Source: an uncultured Lachnospiraceae bacterium (GTDB lineage Bacteria; Bacillota; Clostridia; Lachnospirales; Lachnospiraceae). Taken from it: a stretch of 64,000 nt of DNA. Where the stretch lies: contig CAJTMB010000008.1 of assembly GCA_910577105.1 (NCBI GenBank), forward strand, positions 1 to 64,000, in the 5' to 3' direction. Of the stretch, positions 25,146-32,648 are shown in pieces (the stretch's first letter is position 1; the number at the start of each line of letters is the position of its first letter). The notes under the pieces are model-generated. The model was not told the DNA's origin. It did no database searches and was given only the letters and a program-made list of their open reading frames with translations. Both the position numbers and the translations under genes were made by a program.

Positions 25146-26312
25146 ATGAATGCGGCAACCCAACTCCATAAGAATACGGGCGGCAGGATGGCGAATCTGG
25201 AATTATTGCGGATTGTGTCTATGCTGTTTGTTGTGGTGCTTCATTTTCTGGGAAAGGGCGGCTGGCTGGTGTCCCTTACGGATGCGGCGATGCCCAGAAG
25301 GGGTTACCTGGCATGGGGTGTGGAATCGCTGGCAATCGTGGCGGTAAATGTTTACATGCTTCTAAGCGGCTATTTTCTGGTGGAAAGTTCTTTTAATGTA
25401 AAGCGCCTGTTGCAGCTTTTTTTGCAGGTGTTGTTTTACAGTGTCACGATTGGTTTTGCGGCGGCAGCGTTCGGTTACCTTCCCGAAGAGGGTTTTTCCA
25501 TATATTATCTGGCACAGTTGTTTCTGCCCGTTTCCACGAACCACTATTGGTTTATGACAGCGTACTTTTTGATGTATCTGTTTTCACCGCTTCTTTCGCG
25601 GGGGGTAAAGTGCCTGACTCAAAAACAATTCCGGACAGTGCTTTTTTTGCTGCTTTTTGTGTTCAGCATCTTAAAATCCATTGTTCCCGTAAAGCTGTCT
25701 TCGGATATGCGGGGATATGACTGTTTATGGTATTTGTGTGTGTTTCTCGTAGCTGCTTATATCAGGCTGTACGGCATTCCGTTTTTTAAAAGCGCCGGGC
25801 GTTCCCTGCTTGTTTATCTGGCGGCAGCCGCCGGTATTTTCGGTTTTTCTTTTTTCCTCCGGTTCATGTACCTGAAAACGGGCAAGCTGGGGGACATCCT
25901 CAATATTGCCTATGAATATAATCATATTCTGGTACTGACTGCCTCGGTAGCGTTTTTCTATTTGTTCTACCATATAAAAATAAAGGACGGTGTATTTGGC
26001 AGGATGGTCATAAAGGTTGCTCCCTGTTCGCTGGGCGTCTATCTCTGGCATGAGCATATTGCACTCAGGTATGAGTGGCCGGACTGGCTCTATTCCTTAA
26101 CGGGGAGGCCGGACAGCGGACTGCTTCTTTTACTTTACATCCTGTTTGCCGCGGCGCTGGTATTTGTCATTGGCATACTGTTTGATATATTGAGGATGCT
26201 GCTGTTTACAGGAGGAAACCGGCTGCTTTCTTATGTAGGAGGTTACCGGAAATTACTTGGGTGGCTGGAAGGGCTGTCCATTGGACAAAAAAGGGTTGAA
26301 ACGCATGAATGA
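25146..26312 (+). CDS. Acyltransferase 3 family membrane protein (copy 2)
   Basis: A 388-aa protein with about ten hydrophobic segments and the family motif NLELLRIVSMLFVVVLHFLG. NHYWFMTAYFLMYLFSPLL is also typical of OafA/WecH-like acyltransferases. GGAG at 25136-25139 lies 6 nt before ATG 25146, favouring this over GTG 25134. It probably O-acetylates a lipid-linked sugar or polymer. It overlaps the next gene by 8 bp. Confidence 0.75.
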   Translation: MNAATQLHKNTGGRMANLELLRIVSMLFVVVLHFLGKGGWLVSLTDAAMPRRGYLAWGVESLAIVAVNVYMLLSGYFLVESSFNVKRLLQLFLQVLFYSVTIGFAAAAFGYLPEEGFSIYYLAQLFLPVSTNHYWFMTAYFLMYLFSPLLSRGVKCLTQKQFRTVLFLLLFVFSILKSIVPVKLSSDMRGYDCLWYLCVFLVAAYIRLYGIPFFKSAGRSLLVYLAAAAGIFGFSFFLRFMYLKTGKLGDILNIAYEYNHILVLTASVAFFYLFYHIKIKDGVFGRMVIKVAPCSLGVYLWHEHIALRYEWPDWLYSLTGRPDSGLLLLLYILFAAALVFVIGILFDILRMLLFTGGNRLLSYVGGYRKLLGWLEGLSIGQKRVETHE

Positions 26313-28098
26313 GCCGACTTTTTCCCGGCTTGGCCGGATATGCTGTAAATATATATTTCCTTTCATTTTGTTACTTTATCCGCTCCGTCATATTTACTGG
26401 GGACTGGATTTTTGGGATACCGGTTATAATTATGCCAATTTCAGGTATATGGGGTTGGAACATATGGATTCCATGTGGCTTTTTGCAACCTACCTTTCCA
26501 ACCTTGCAGGACATTTTCTGACATTGCTCCCCGGTGGACACAGCTTGCTTTTCATGAACCTGTATACGGGATTGTCTGTCAGTTTTCTTGCCCTGCTTTC
26601 TTATTATTTTCTGACAAAAAGGATGAAGTTTCCGGCATGGGCAGTGTTTGTGGGGGAACTGGTGGCTGTAAGCCTGTGCTGGTGTCCTACGGCCCTTTTA
26701 TACAATTACCTGACTTATATATTGTTTTTAGCGGGGATTTTGCTTTTATACGAAGGGCTTTCACGGGAAAAAAACAGTTTTCTTGTGCTGGCAGGCGTAA
26801 TGCTGGGTTCAAACGTGTTTGTCCGTTTTTCCAATCTGCCTGAGGCAGGCCTTATTGCTGCGGTGTGGGCTTATGGTTTTATTGCCCGCAAGAAGATAAA
26901 AAAGGTGCTGCGGGAAACGGGATTTTGCGTGCTCGGGTATATGGGCGCCGCTTTGGCATGGCTGGGACTGATATCCTTGCGTTACGGGTTTTTCAACTAT
27001 GTAAATGGCATTAAAAGGCTGTTTGCAATGACGGAAACGGCCACGGATTATAAGGCTGCTTCCATGCTGTATAAAATGTTTTCGGGATATGTGGACAATT
27101 TTTACTGGGTAAACAGGATTTTAGTGTTTGCATTGCCGGGTATTGCCGTCTGCTTTATTTTGCCCAAGGGCCGGAAGTGGGTAAAGGGTGCAGTGTGCGC
27201 AGTGTCGGCGGCTGCCTGCGCCGTGTGGCTGTATGGAAGCAGGGATGCGGCAGGCAACAGAAACTTTTGTGATTTGCGGTTTGACGAATACAGTTCAATG
27301 CTCAAGCCCGGTATTTTATTCCTCATTTTAACGCTGTTTATATGTCTTGTGCGCATTTTTGCCAAAAAGGCGGAGAAAAAGGAAAAACTGTTTGCGGGGC
27401 TTGTGTTTTTATCTGTATTGATAACCTCCATCGGAAGCAACAACGGGTTATTGCCAAGTATAAACAACCTTTTTCTGGCTGTCCCGTATGTATTGTGGAA
27501 TATATACAGGTTTTGCACGGACAGTAAAGAATGCAGATTTCCCCTGCTTCCGTTAAAGGCGCTCTCAATCATGTTTATCTTTGTTTTTTTGTTTCAAGGT
27601 CTGGGATTCGGAGTCCGGTTTGTTTTTGCCGAGGCAACCGGCATAAAAAAGATAGATACAAAAGTGGAAAATAATGATATACTGAAAGGGATTTACATGA
27701 GCGGGGAAAAGGCGGAATGGATGGAAGGCCTCAGCGCATATGTAACAGAAAAAGGACTGGCAGGAAGAGAAGTGATTCTGTACGGCAATATCCCGGCTGT
27801 CAGTTTTTATCTGGGGATGCCTGCCGCATTTAATCCGTGGAGTGATTTGACTTCCTTTGGCGTCTCTTCCATGGAAATTTCCATGCAGGAAATGCTGGGA
27901 GGGCTGTTGGAAAAAGGTGAGGAATATCCTGTTGTAATACTGAACAGGGATTTGGTTTTGGATATGGAGGAATTCTGGCGCTCGGAAGATGTTAAGCTGG
28001 ATATGATATTACAATTCATGAAAGACTATGGGTACAGTGCGGTTTATTCCAACGATAAATTTGTCTTGTACGAGAATGGTGGAAAGATTGAAAACTAA
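26305..28098 (+). CDS. GT-C-like polytopic membrane protein
   Basis: A 597-aa protein with roughly 11 hydrophobic segments and a C-terminal soluble domain of about 150 aa. The first extracytoplasmic loop has GLDFWDTGYNYANF, with acidic residues where GT-C transferases hold the catalytic Asp. Start 26305 overlaps the stop of the acyltransferase gene; an in-frame TTG at 26257 is rejected. Size and layout match 4459-6486 and the combined 29335-31250. Transfer of a lipid-carried sugar is the inferred role. Confidence 0.5.
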   Translation: MNEPTFSRLGRICCKYIFPFILLLYPLRHIYWGLDFWDTGYNYANFRYMGLEHMDSMWLFATYLSNLAGHFLTLLPGGHSLLFMNLYTGLSVSFLALLSYYFLTKRMKFPAWAVFVGELVAVSLCWCPTALLYNYLTYILFLAGILLLYEGLSREKNSFLVLAGVMLGSNVFVRFSNLPEAGLIAAVWAYGFIARKKIKKVLRETGFCVLGYMGAALAWLGLISLRYGFFNYVNGIKRLFAMTETATDYKAASMLYKMFSGYVDNFYWVNRILVFALPGIAVCFILPKGRKWVKGAVCAVSAAACAVWLYGSRDAAGNRNFCDLRFDEYSSMLKPGILFLILTLFICLVRIFAKKAEKKEKLFAGLVFLSVLITSIGSNNGLLPSINNLFLAVPYVLWNIYRFCTDSKECRFPLLPLKALSIMFIFVFLFQGLGFGVRFVFAEATGIKKIDTKVENNDILKGIYMSGEKAEWMEGLSAYVTEKGLAGREVILYGNIPAVSFYLGMPAAFNPWSDLTSFGVSSMEISMQEMLGGLLEKGEEYPVVILNRDLVLDMEEFWRSEDVKLDMILQFMKDYGYSAVYSNDKFVLYENGGKIEN

Positions 28099-28110
28099 AA
28101 CTTTCTATCA

Positions 28111-28193
28111 CGGGATTTGTGTCTGAGCGCTGCCTGCACAAACTCTTAAGCCATATTAAGGCTTTGCGCAAGCAGCGCGGAAATGAGGAAAAC
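28111..28193 (+). repeat. Repeat copy C: SDR-end relic plus leader/RBS
   Basis: Positions 28111-28145 match 16367-16401 at 31 of 35 bases, although here nothing is encoded. GCGCTGC (28127-28133) pairs with GCAGCGC (28172-28178), with a nested AAGCC/GGCTT stem. GGAAATGAGGAAAAC then leads directly into the wecE start codon. Confidence 0.6.
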
Positions 28194-29321
28194 ATGATTA
28201 ACTTTAATGTACCGCCATATACGGGAAAGGAAATGGACTATATCAGGCAGGCTGTGGAAAGCCAGAAAATATGCGGGGACGGGCAGTTTACCAGAAAGTG
28301 CAATGAATGGATAGAGGAAAAAACGAAAACGAGGAAATGCCTTCTGACCACTTCCTGTACCCATGCCACGGAACTTGCGGCCCTGCTTTCCGATATACAG
28401 CCGGGAGATGAAGTGATTATGCCGGCCTATACTTTTGTGTCCACGGCAGATGCTTTTGTGCTCAGGGGAGCCGTGCCGGTGTTTGTGGATATCCGGCCGG
28501 ATACCATGAATCTGGATGAAACCTTGATTGAGGGTGCCATTACGGAAAAGACAAAGGCTATCGTGCCGGTACATTATGCCGGCGTGGCATGTGAGATGGA
28601 CACCATCATGGACATTGCAAAGAGACACGGTCTGGTGGTGATTGAGGACGCGGCCCAGGGGATTATGTCTTCCTACAAGGGAAAAGCGCTGGGAACCTTC
28701 GGCGAGTTTGGATGTTTTTCTTTCCATGAAACAAAAAATTACAGTATGGGTGAAGGCGGAGCCCTGCTCATCAGGGAAGAAAAGGATATTGAAGAAGCGG
28801 AAATCATCCGTGAAAAAGGAACCAACCGTTCCAAGTACTTCAGGGGCCAGATTGACAAATATACCTGGGTGAACTATGGCTCTTCCTACCTGCCAAGCGA
28901 CATGAATGCGGCGTATCTGTATGCGCAGCTGGAAATGGCGGAGGAAATCAATGATGCCAGAATGGCCTGTTGGAACCGCTATTACAAGAATCTGACGCCG
29001 TTAATGGAGGCCGGAAAGATTGGACTGCCTGTTGTTCCGGACGGATGTGTGCACAATGCGCATATGTTTTACATTAAGACGGCAGACTTGGAGGAGAGGA
29101 CAAGGCTGATTGCGTTTTTGAAGAAGAATGATATTATGGCAGTGTTCCATTACATACCGCTGCACACGGCGCCTGCCGGACAACGCTTCGGCCGTTTTCA
29201 CGGACAGGATATCCATACTACAAAGGAGAGTGAGCGTCTTTTGCGGCTTCCGATGTATTACAGGCTGAAAGTGGATGTGGTGGATGGCATTTGTGATAAA
29301 ATAAAGGAGTTCTACCAGTAA
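28194..29321 (+). CDS. wecE: dTDP-4-amino-4,6-dideoxygalactose transaminase
   Basis: A 375-aa PLP-dependent enzyme of the DegT/DnrJ/EryC1/StrS family. It converts dTDP-4-keto-6-deoxyglucose and glutamate to dTDP-Fuc4N. From memory the sequence tracks Escherichia coli WecE closely: FNVPPYTGKEMDY, KICGDGQFTRKC, IQPGDEVIMPAYTFVSTA, VPVHYAGVACEMDTI, and SFHETKN with the PLP lysine at residue 181. Start 28194 gives the family length; an upstream GTG at 28119 lies inside the repeat. Its substrate can be supplied by RmlA and RmlB encoded at 35932-38183. The GNAT at 24584 may acetylate the product. It is followed by membrane proteins 13 bp downstream. Confidence 0.85.
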   Translation: MINFNVPPYTGKEMDYIRQAVESQKICGDGQFTRKCNEWIEEKTKTRKCLLTTSCTHATELAALLSDIQPGDEVIMPAYTFVSTADAFVLRGAVPVFVDIRPDTMNLDETLIEGAITEKTKAIVPVHYAGVACEMDTIMDIAKRHGLVVIEDAAQGIMSSYKGKALGTFGEFGCFSFHETKNYSMGEGGALLIREEKDIEEAEIIREKGTNRSKYFRGQIDKYTWVNYGSSYLPSDMNAAYLYAQLEMAEEINDARMACWNRYYKNLTPLMEAGKIGLPVVPDGCVHNAHMFYIKTADLEERTRLIAFLKKNDIMAVFHYIPLHTAPAGQRFGRFHGQDIHTTKESERLLRLPMYYRLKVDVVDGICDKIKEFYQ

Positions 29322-29334
29322 ACGGAGTGAGGGA

Positions 29335-30393
29335 ATGCTTTTCATACAAATAATCATTTTTTTGTTTTTTGCATTGGCGGCGCCTATATGCGTTGGTGCA
29401 GGGGCGGTATCGTTTCTGGACAGACAAAAAAGAAATATAGGTTTGATGTGGATGGCAGGGGAACTGCTGCTTTTGGCTGCCTTTCAGGTGATGTCGGTGC
29501 CGATGATTCTTGCAGGCCGCCTGTTTTCCGGTCTGGTACGGGTTTATGCTGTGTTTTCGGTACTTGCCGCTGCCGGCGGGATGGCAGTTTTTGTTTATAA
29601 GAAAAAGAAGACGCCTGTATTGAAAGAGGTGCAGCCCAAGCCGGGAAAGACGGAGAAAGCGCTCTGGATTGCAGTGGGGGTTCTTCTTTTGGTACAACTT
29701 TTCCTGACGGCGTTCCTGGCATTTGGCGACGGCGATGATGCATATTATATGGCAGTGTCCACGACCTCGGATGTGTTTGACAGCATGTACCGGTTTTCCC
29801 CCTATACGGGGAGCAGCACAAAGATGGATATCCGGCACAGCCTGTCGCCTTTTCCCGTATATATTGCTTTTTTATCAAGGGTGTCCGGCATTCATGCTGC
29901 CGTTATCTTCCATGTGGCATTGCCGCTTTTGCTGATACCGCTGGCTTATGTTATTTACGGCATGATTGGCAGAAGACTTCTGAAAGGAAAAAGAAGGCAG
30001 CTTCCTGCGTTTATGCTTTTTGTGGAACTGCTTGTGCTGTGGGGGAATTATTCCCTGTATACGGCGGAAACTTTTTTGATAACCAGAACCAGCCAGGGAA
30101 AGGCTGTTTTGGGAAATATTATGATTCCGGCATTGTTTTTGCTGCTCTATATGATGGGGGAGCGTCTGGCGGAAAGCAAGATGCCGGAAGCGTGTTTATG
30201 GGTGCTTTTGGCAGCGCTGGTAACCTGTGCATGTCTTTGCAGCGTACTGGGGGCTTTTCTCACCGTCATCCTGCTGGGCGCTTTTTGTCTTTGCGCAGTA
30301 TTTTCCTACAAAAAATGGAAGTTACTGCTGCCGGCGGCCGCCAGCCTTTTGCCCGCAGTGGTTTTTGCGGGGATGTATATGCTTTTGACATAG
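29335..30393 (+). CDS. Polytopic membrane protein, GT-C-like N-terminal half (DUF6077-like)
   Basis: A 352-aa protein made almost wholly of hydrophobic segments. The loop FLAFGDGDDAYYMAVS carries acidic residues in a GT-C-like setting, and HSLSPFPVYIAFLSRVSG follows. It ends abruptly after a hydrophobic helix, without the soluble C-terminal domain of its siblings. The next gene supplies two or three more helices and such a soluble domain, so together they look like one split protein of about 600 aa. Confidence 0.5.
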   Translation: MLFIQIIIFLFFALAAPICVGAGAVSFLDRQKRNIGLMWMAGELLLLAAFQVMSVPMILAGRLFSGLVRVYAVFSVLAAAGGMAVFVYKKKKTPVLKEVQPKPGKTEKALWIAVGVLLLVQLFLTAFLAFGDGDDAYYMAVSTTSDVFDSMYRFSPYTGSSTKMDIRHSLSPFPVYIAFLSRVSGIHAAVIFHVALPLLLIPLAYVIYGMIGRRLLKGKRRQLPAFMLFVELLVLWGNYSLYTAETFLITRTSQGKAVLGNIMIPALFLLLYMMGERLAESKMPEACLWVLLAALVTCACLCSVLGAFLTVILLGAFCLCAVFSYKKWKLLLPAAASLLPAVVFAGMYMLLT

Positions 30394-30394
30394 T

Positions 30395-30500
30395 GTGAGA
30401 AGAACTTCCAACACTCATGCCAAAGGGCATTTCGTGAAGAGGTTCTATATCTCACGCCGGGAATATGTGTTGCCGCGCAGCGGCGGAATGAGAGGGAAAT
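30395..30500 (+). other. Structured intergenic leader (copy D)
   Basis: Collinear stems: 30395-30400 with 30450-30455, 30401-30405 with 30442-30446, and 30417-30421 with 30426-30430. A second hairpin, GCCGC (30472-30476) with GCGGC (30480-30484), is followed by GGAATGAGAGGG, the RBS of the next gene. The end resembles leader copies A-C. Confidence 0.5.
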
Positions 30501-31250
30501 ATGTGGAATAAGGTGATTGCCCTGTATGAAGCATATATCGGAACAGGTATGATTGCCGGTCTTTTTCTGGTGGCTTTGATTTACCTGTTTTTTTCCGAAA
30601 AGAATAAGACGACCAGAATTGTTTTTCTGTATGTGCCTGTGATGGTGCTGGTTTTATATTTCTGTCCGTTTTTTGCAACCATAGTGTATTATTTTGTGGG
30701 GGAAGAAGTTTATTACCGGCTTTTATGGCTGGTTCCGATTGTGCCGGTCCTGGCCTATGCGGCAGTGAAAATCATATCGGAATGCAAGGGAAAGAAGCGT
30801 TTTCTTGCAGGGGCGGCTTTGGTCGGCATTCTTATTTTGTCGGGAAAACTGGTATACAAAAGCCCTTATTACTCCGTGGCACAGAATCCGTACCATGTGC
30901 CGGACACGGTGGTGAAACTCTGCGACGCCGTTATGGAGGAGGGAGGACCTGTCATAGCGGTATTTCCCGGGGAATTTGTCCAGTATGTGCGCCAGTACAA
31001 TGCGCTTGTCTGTATGCCTTACGGCAGGGAGGCGCTTGTGGAGTCATGGAATCTGAAACAAGAACTGTTTTATCTTTTGGAAACAAATGTGCTGGATGCG
31101 GAAAGAATAGCGGAATGCGCAAGGCAGAAGGGCTGCCGCTATCTGATTTTTTCGGGGAAAAAGGAGATAAGCGGAGACTTTGAGGATTATGGATATGAGC
31201 CGTATGACGAAATAGACGGTTATATTATTTTAAAGGATTCGACATTCTAG
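30501..31250 (+). CDS. Membrane protein, GT-C-like C-terminal half
   Basis: A 249-aa protein with about four hydrophobic segments in the first 120 residues and a soluble C-terminal domain ending with GCRYLIFSGKKE and YDEIDGYIILKD. This resembles the C-terminal part of GT-C-like proteins such as 4459-6486 (VDYLVQIKQ region). It has its own AGAGGG RBS, so it is probably translated separately. A partner role with 29335-30393 is inferred; function is otherwise unknown. Confidence 0.5.
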   Translation: MWNKVIALYEAYIGTGMIAGLFLVALIYLFFSEKNKTTRIVFLYVPVMVLVLYFCPFFATIVYYFVGEEVYYRLLWLVPIVPVLAYAAVKIISECKGKKRFLAGAALVGILILSGKLVYKSPYYSVAQNPYHVPDTVVKLCDAVMEEGGPVIAVFPGEFVQYVRQYNALVCMPYGREALVESWNLKQELFYLLETNVLDAERIAECARQKGCRYLIFSGKKEISGDFEDYGYEPYDEIDGYIILKDSTF

Positions 31251-31262
31251 GAAAACAGAAAA

Positions 31263-31294
31263 ACTCCCTGCAGCCATACCGCAGGGAGTTTTTG
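31263..31294. terminator. Bidirectional terminator between convergent genes
   Basis: ACTCCCTGC (31263-31271) and GCAGGGAGT (31281-31289) form a 9-bp stem with a 9-nt loop. Five A precede it and a T tract follows, so it can serve both strands. Confidence 0.9.
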
Positions 31295-31296
31295 TT

Positions 31297-32283
31297 TTAA
31301 TATATAGTTGTATACTTCTCCAGCGCCTCTTTCATTCTTTTTACCACCAGTTTCCTGCCGTCCAGATTCAAGTGCACATTATCGATTAGATAGTTGGCGG
31401 CAATATCCTCATGAATGGTGCCGTACAGGTTATCCACAAAGCTGACTTGTAATTCATAGGCAATCTGGGCCTGCAGGATGACATAGGAGGACAGGTAGCC
31501 GGGACCGTAGCTTTTGACATCACTGCTGATATAATTCCCATTTTCGTCCACGCCGAAAGCATAGGTGGGCGACATGACAATAATACGAATCCACGGAAAC
31601 TTTTCTTTAATCATTTCAACGCCCATGGCCATGGAGCCGGTAAACTGTGTGGGGTCGGTAAGATTCTCGGTGTTTTGTATTTTCCTGCCGTTTAAGTAGT
31701 CCGTGGCATCATACATGACAAAGATGGCGTCTACATTTCTGAAATCAACAGAGCGTAGCACTTCCATGGACTTCTGGATGTCCGTGGTATCGTATTCTAC
31801 CGCATCATACATGTCCAGTGCGGCATCTACCATGGAATAATCGTTTTCCGTAATGGCAGTGGCAAGTCTGCAGAAACTGAAAGCATCCATGGGAAAATAA
31901 TCGTTCTGGAACGGGTCATAAAAGGAAGACATGAAAGAGCCCGGAACGGAACAGTTGTAAACGGTTGCGCCGGTTTCCTCTGCAAACAGTCTGCAAAGGT
32001 TGTCTTTTGCATCCAAATCATCCGAAAAAGGGGAATTGCCGAAACAGACAACGGTAGTTACCCCGTCATCTTCGGGAAATGTGCCGTCATCTTCCACCAT
32101 ATTGGAAAAAAGTTCGTCATATACAGTGATTTCTGGGTTTTCCGGAGTAGGGATGGCATCAATTTCTTCTTTGGAAATGGTGCGGCCGAAGCCAACAAAT
32201 TTTTTTGCAATCAGGACAATGATAAGGACAACTGCGACTGCAAAGACAATATGCAGATTCAATTTAAATTTTTTCTTTTCCAT
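31297..32283 (-). CDS. Membrane-anchored SGNH-fold protein
   Basis: A 328-aa protein with an N-terminal anchor (about residues 10-32) and an extracytoplasmic domain. VVCFGNSPFSDD is in the place of the SGNH block-I Ser motif, and DNVHLNLDGRKLV near the C-terminus matches the DxxH block. SGNH domains hydrolyse or transfer acyl esters; here O-acetyl editing of the glycan is inferred. It is a single gene on the minus strand between two plus-strand operons, with a TATAAT-like -10 on the minus strand at plus 32344-32349. It is only distantly similar to 19086-20120. Confidence 0.6.
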   Translation of the reverse strand: MEKKKFKLNLHIVFAVAVVLIIVLIAKKFVGFGRTISKEEIDAIPTPENPEITVYDELFSNMVEDDGTFPEDDGVTTVVCFGNSPFSDDLDAKDNLCRLFAEETGATVYNCSVPGSFMSSFYDPFQNDYFPMDAFSFCRLATAITENDYSMVDAALDMYDAVEYDTTDIQKSMEVLRSVDFRNVDAIFVMYDATDYLNGRKIQNTENLTDPTQFTGSMAMGVEMIKEKFPWIRIIVMSPTYAFGVDENGNYISSDVKSYGPGYLSSYVILQAQIAYELQVSFVDNLYGTIHEDIAANYLIDNVHLNLDGRKLVVKRMKEALEKYTTIY

Positions 32284-32400
32284 AAATTAGCCTTTCTATA
32301 TTTCAGATTAAAATCTTTCGCGTGTGTTGGTTATGATTGTACTATTATATGGGGGTGCTGTCCAGCCCGGACGGAAATATTTTATAAATAATAAAGAAAT

Positions 32401-32419
32401 GATACAAAGCGGATACAAA
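32401..32419 (-). promoter_or_regulatory. WalR-like direct repeat box 1
   Basis: GATACAAA-N3-GATACAAA on the plus strand, that is TGTATC-N5-TGTATC on the minus strand. Each half matches the WalR consensus TGTWAH at 5 of 6 positions with the correct N5 spacing. It lies upstream of a GH25 muramidase, a typical WalR target class. Confidence 0.45.
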
Positions 32420-32455
32420 AAAAAGGAAAATAGGGATTATGGAAAAACATACCGC

Positions 32456-32485
32456 TTGAGTATGGATTCTTATATTTTGTATACT
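32456..32485 (+). promoter_or_regulatory. Promoter candidate P1 for GH25 gene
   Basis: TTGAGT (32456-32461) and TATACT (32480-32485), spacing 18 bp. Confidence 0.45.
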
Positions 32486-32554
32486 GTAGAAAATAATGCG
32501 ACGTCAAATTAATAAAAAAATAAGAATATTTGCGGCATTTAAGGGCTTTTTGCC

Positions 32555-32583
32555 TTGAAGGCATTATTTGAAAATGATATAAT
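32555..32583 (+). promoter_or_regulatory. Promoter candidate P2 for GH25 gene
   Basis: TTGAAG (32555-32560) and TATAAT (32578-32583), spacing 17 bp. The -35 is embedded in the small palindrome GCCTTGAAGGC. Confidence 0.6.
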
Positions 32584-32648
32584 GTTACAGAATTGTTAAA
32601 TGGGAGAATGCGCTTTGCAGTCAGCTGCCGGCGCATGGAAGGGAGAGT

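Larger units (their letters stand above)
32284..32648. other. 365-bp divergent intergenic region
   Basis: No convincing gene. It holds a direct-repeat regulatory box (32401-32419), two plus-strand promoter candidates, and a leader hairpin (ATGCGC 32608-32613 with GCGCAT 32631-32636, nested GCAG/CTGC) just before the GGAAGGGAG RBS of the muramidase gene. A 62-codon open frame at 32324-32512 lacks an RBS. Confidence 0.6.

Noticed and set aside
32324..32512. 62-codon open frame in the divergent intergenic region
   Set aside because: No RBS, unlikely composition, and it runs through the WalR-like box and a promoter candidate.
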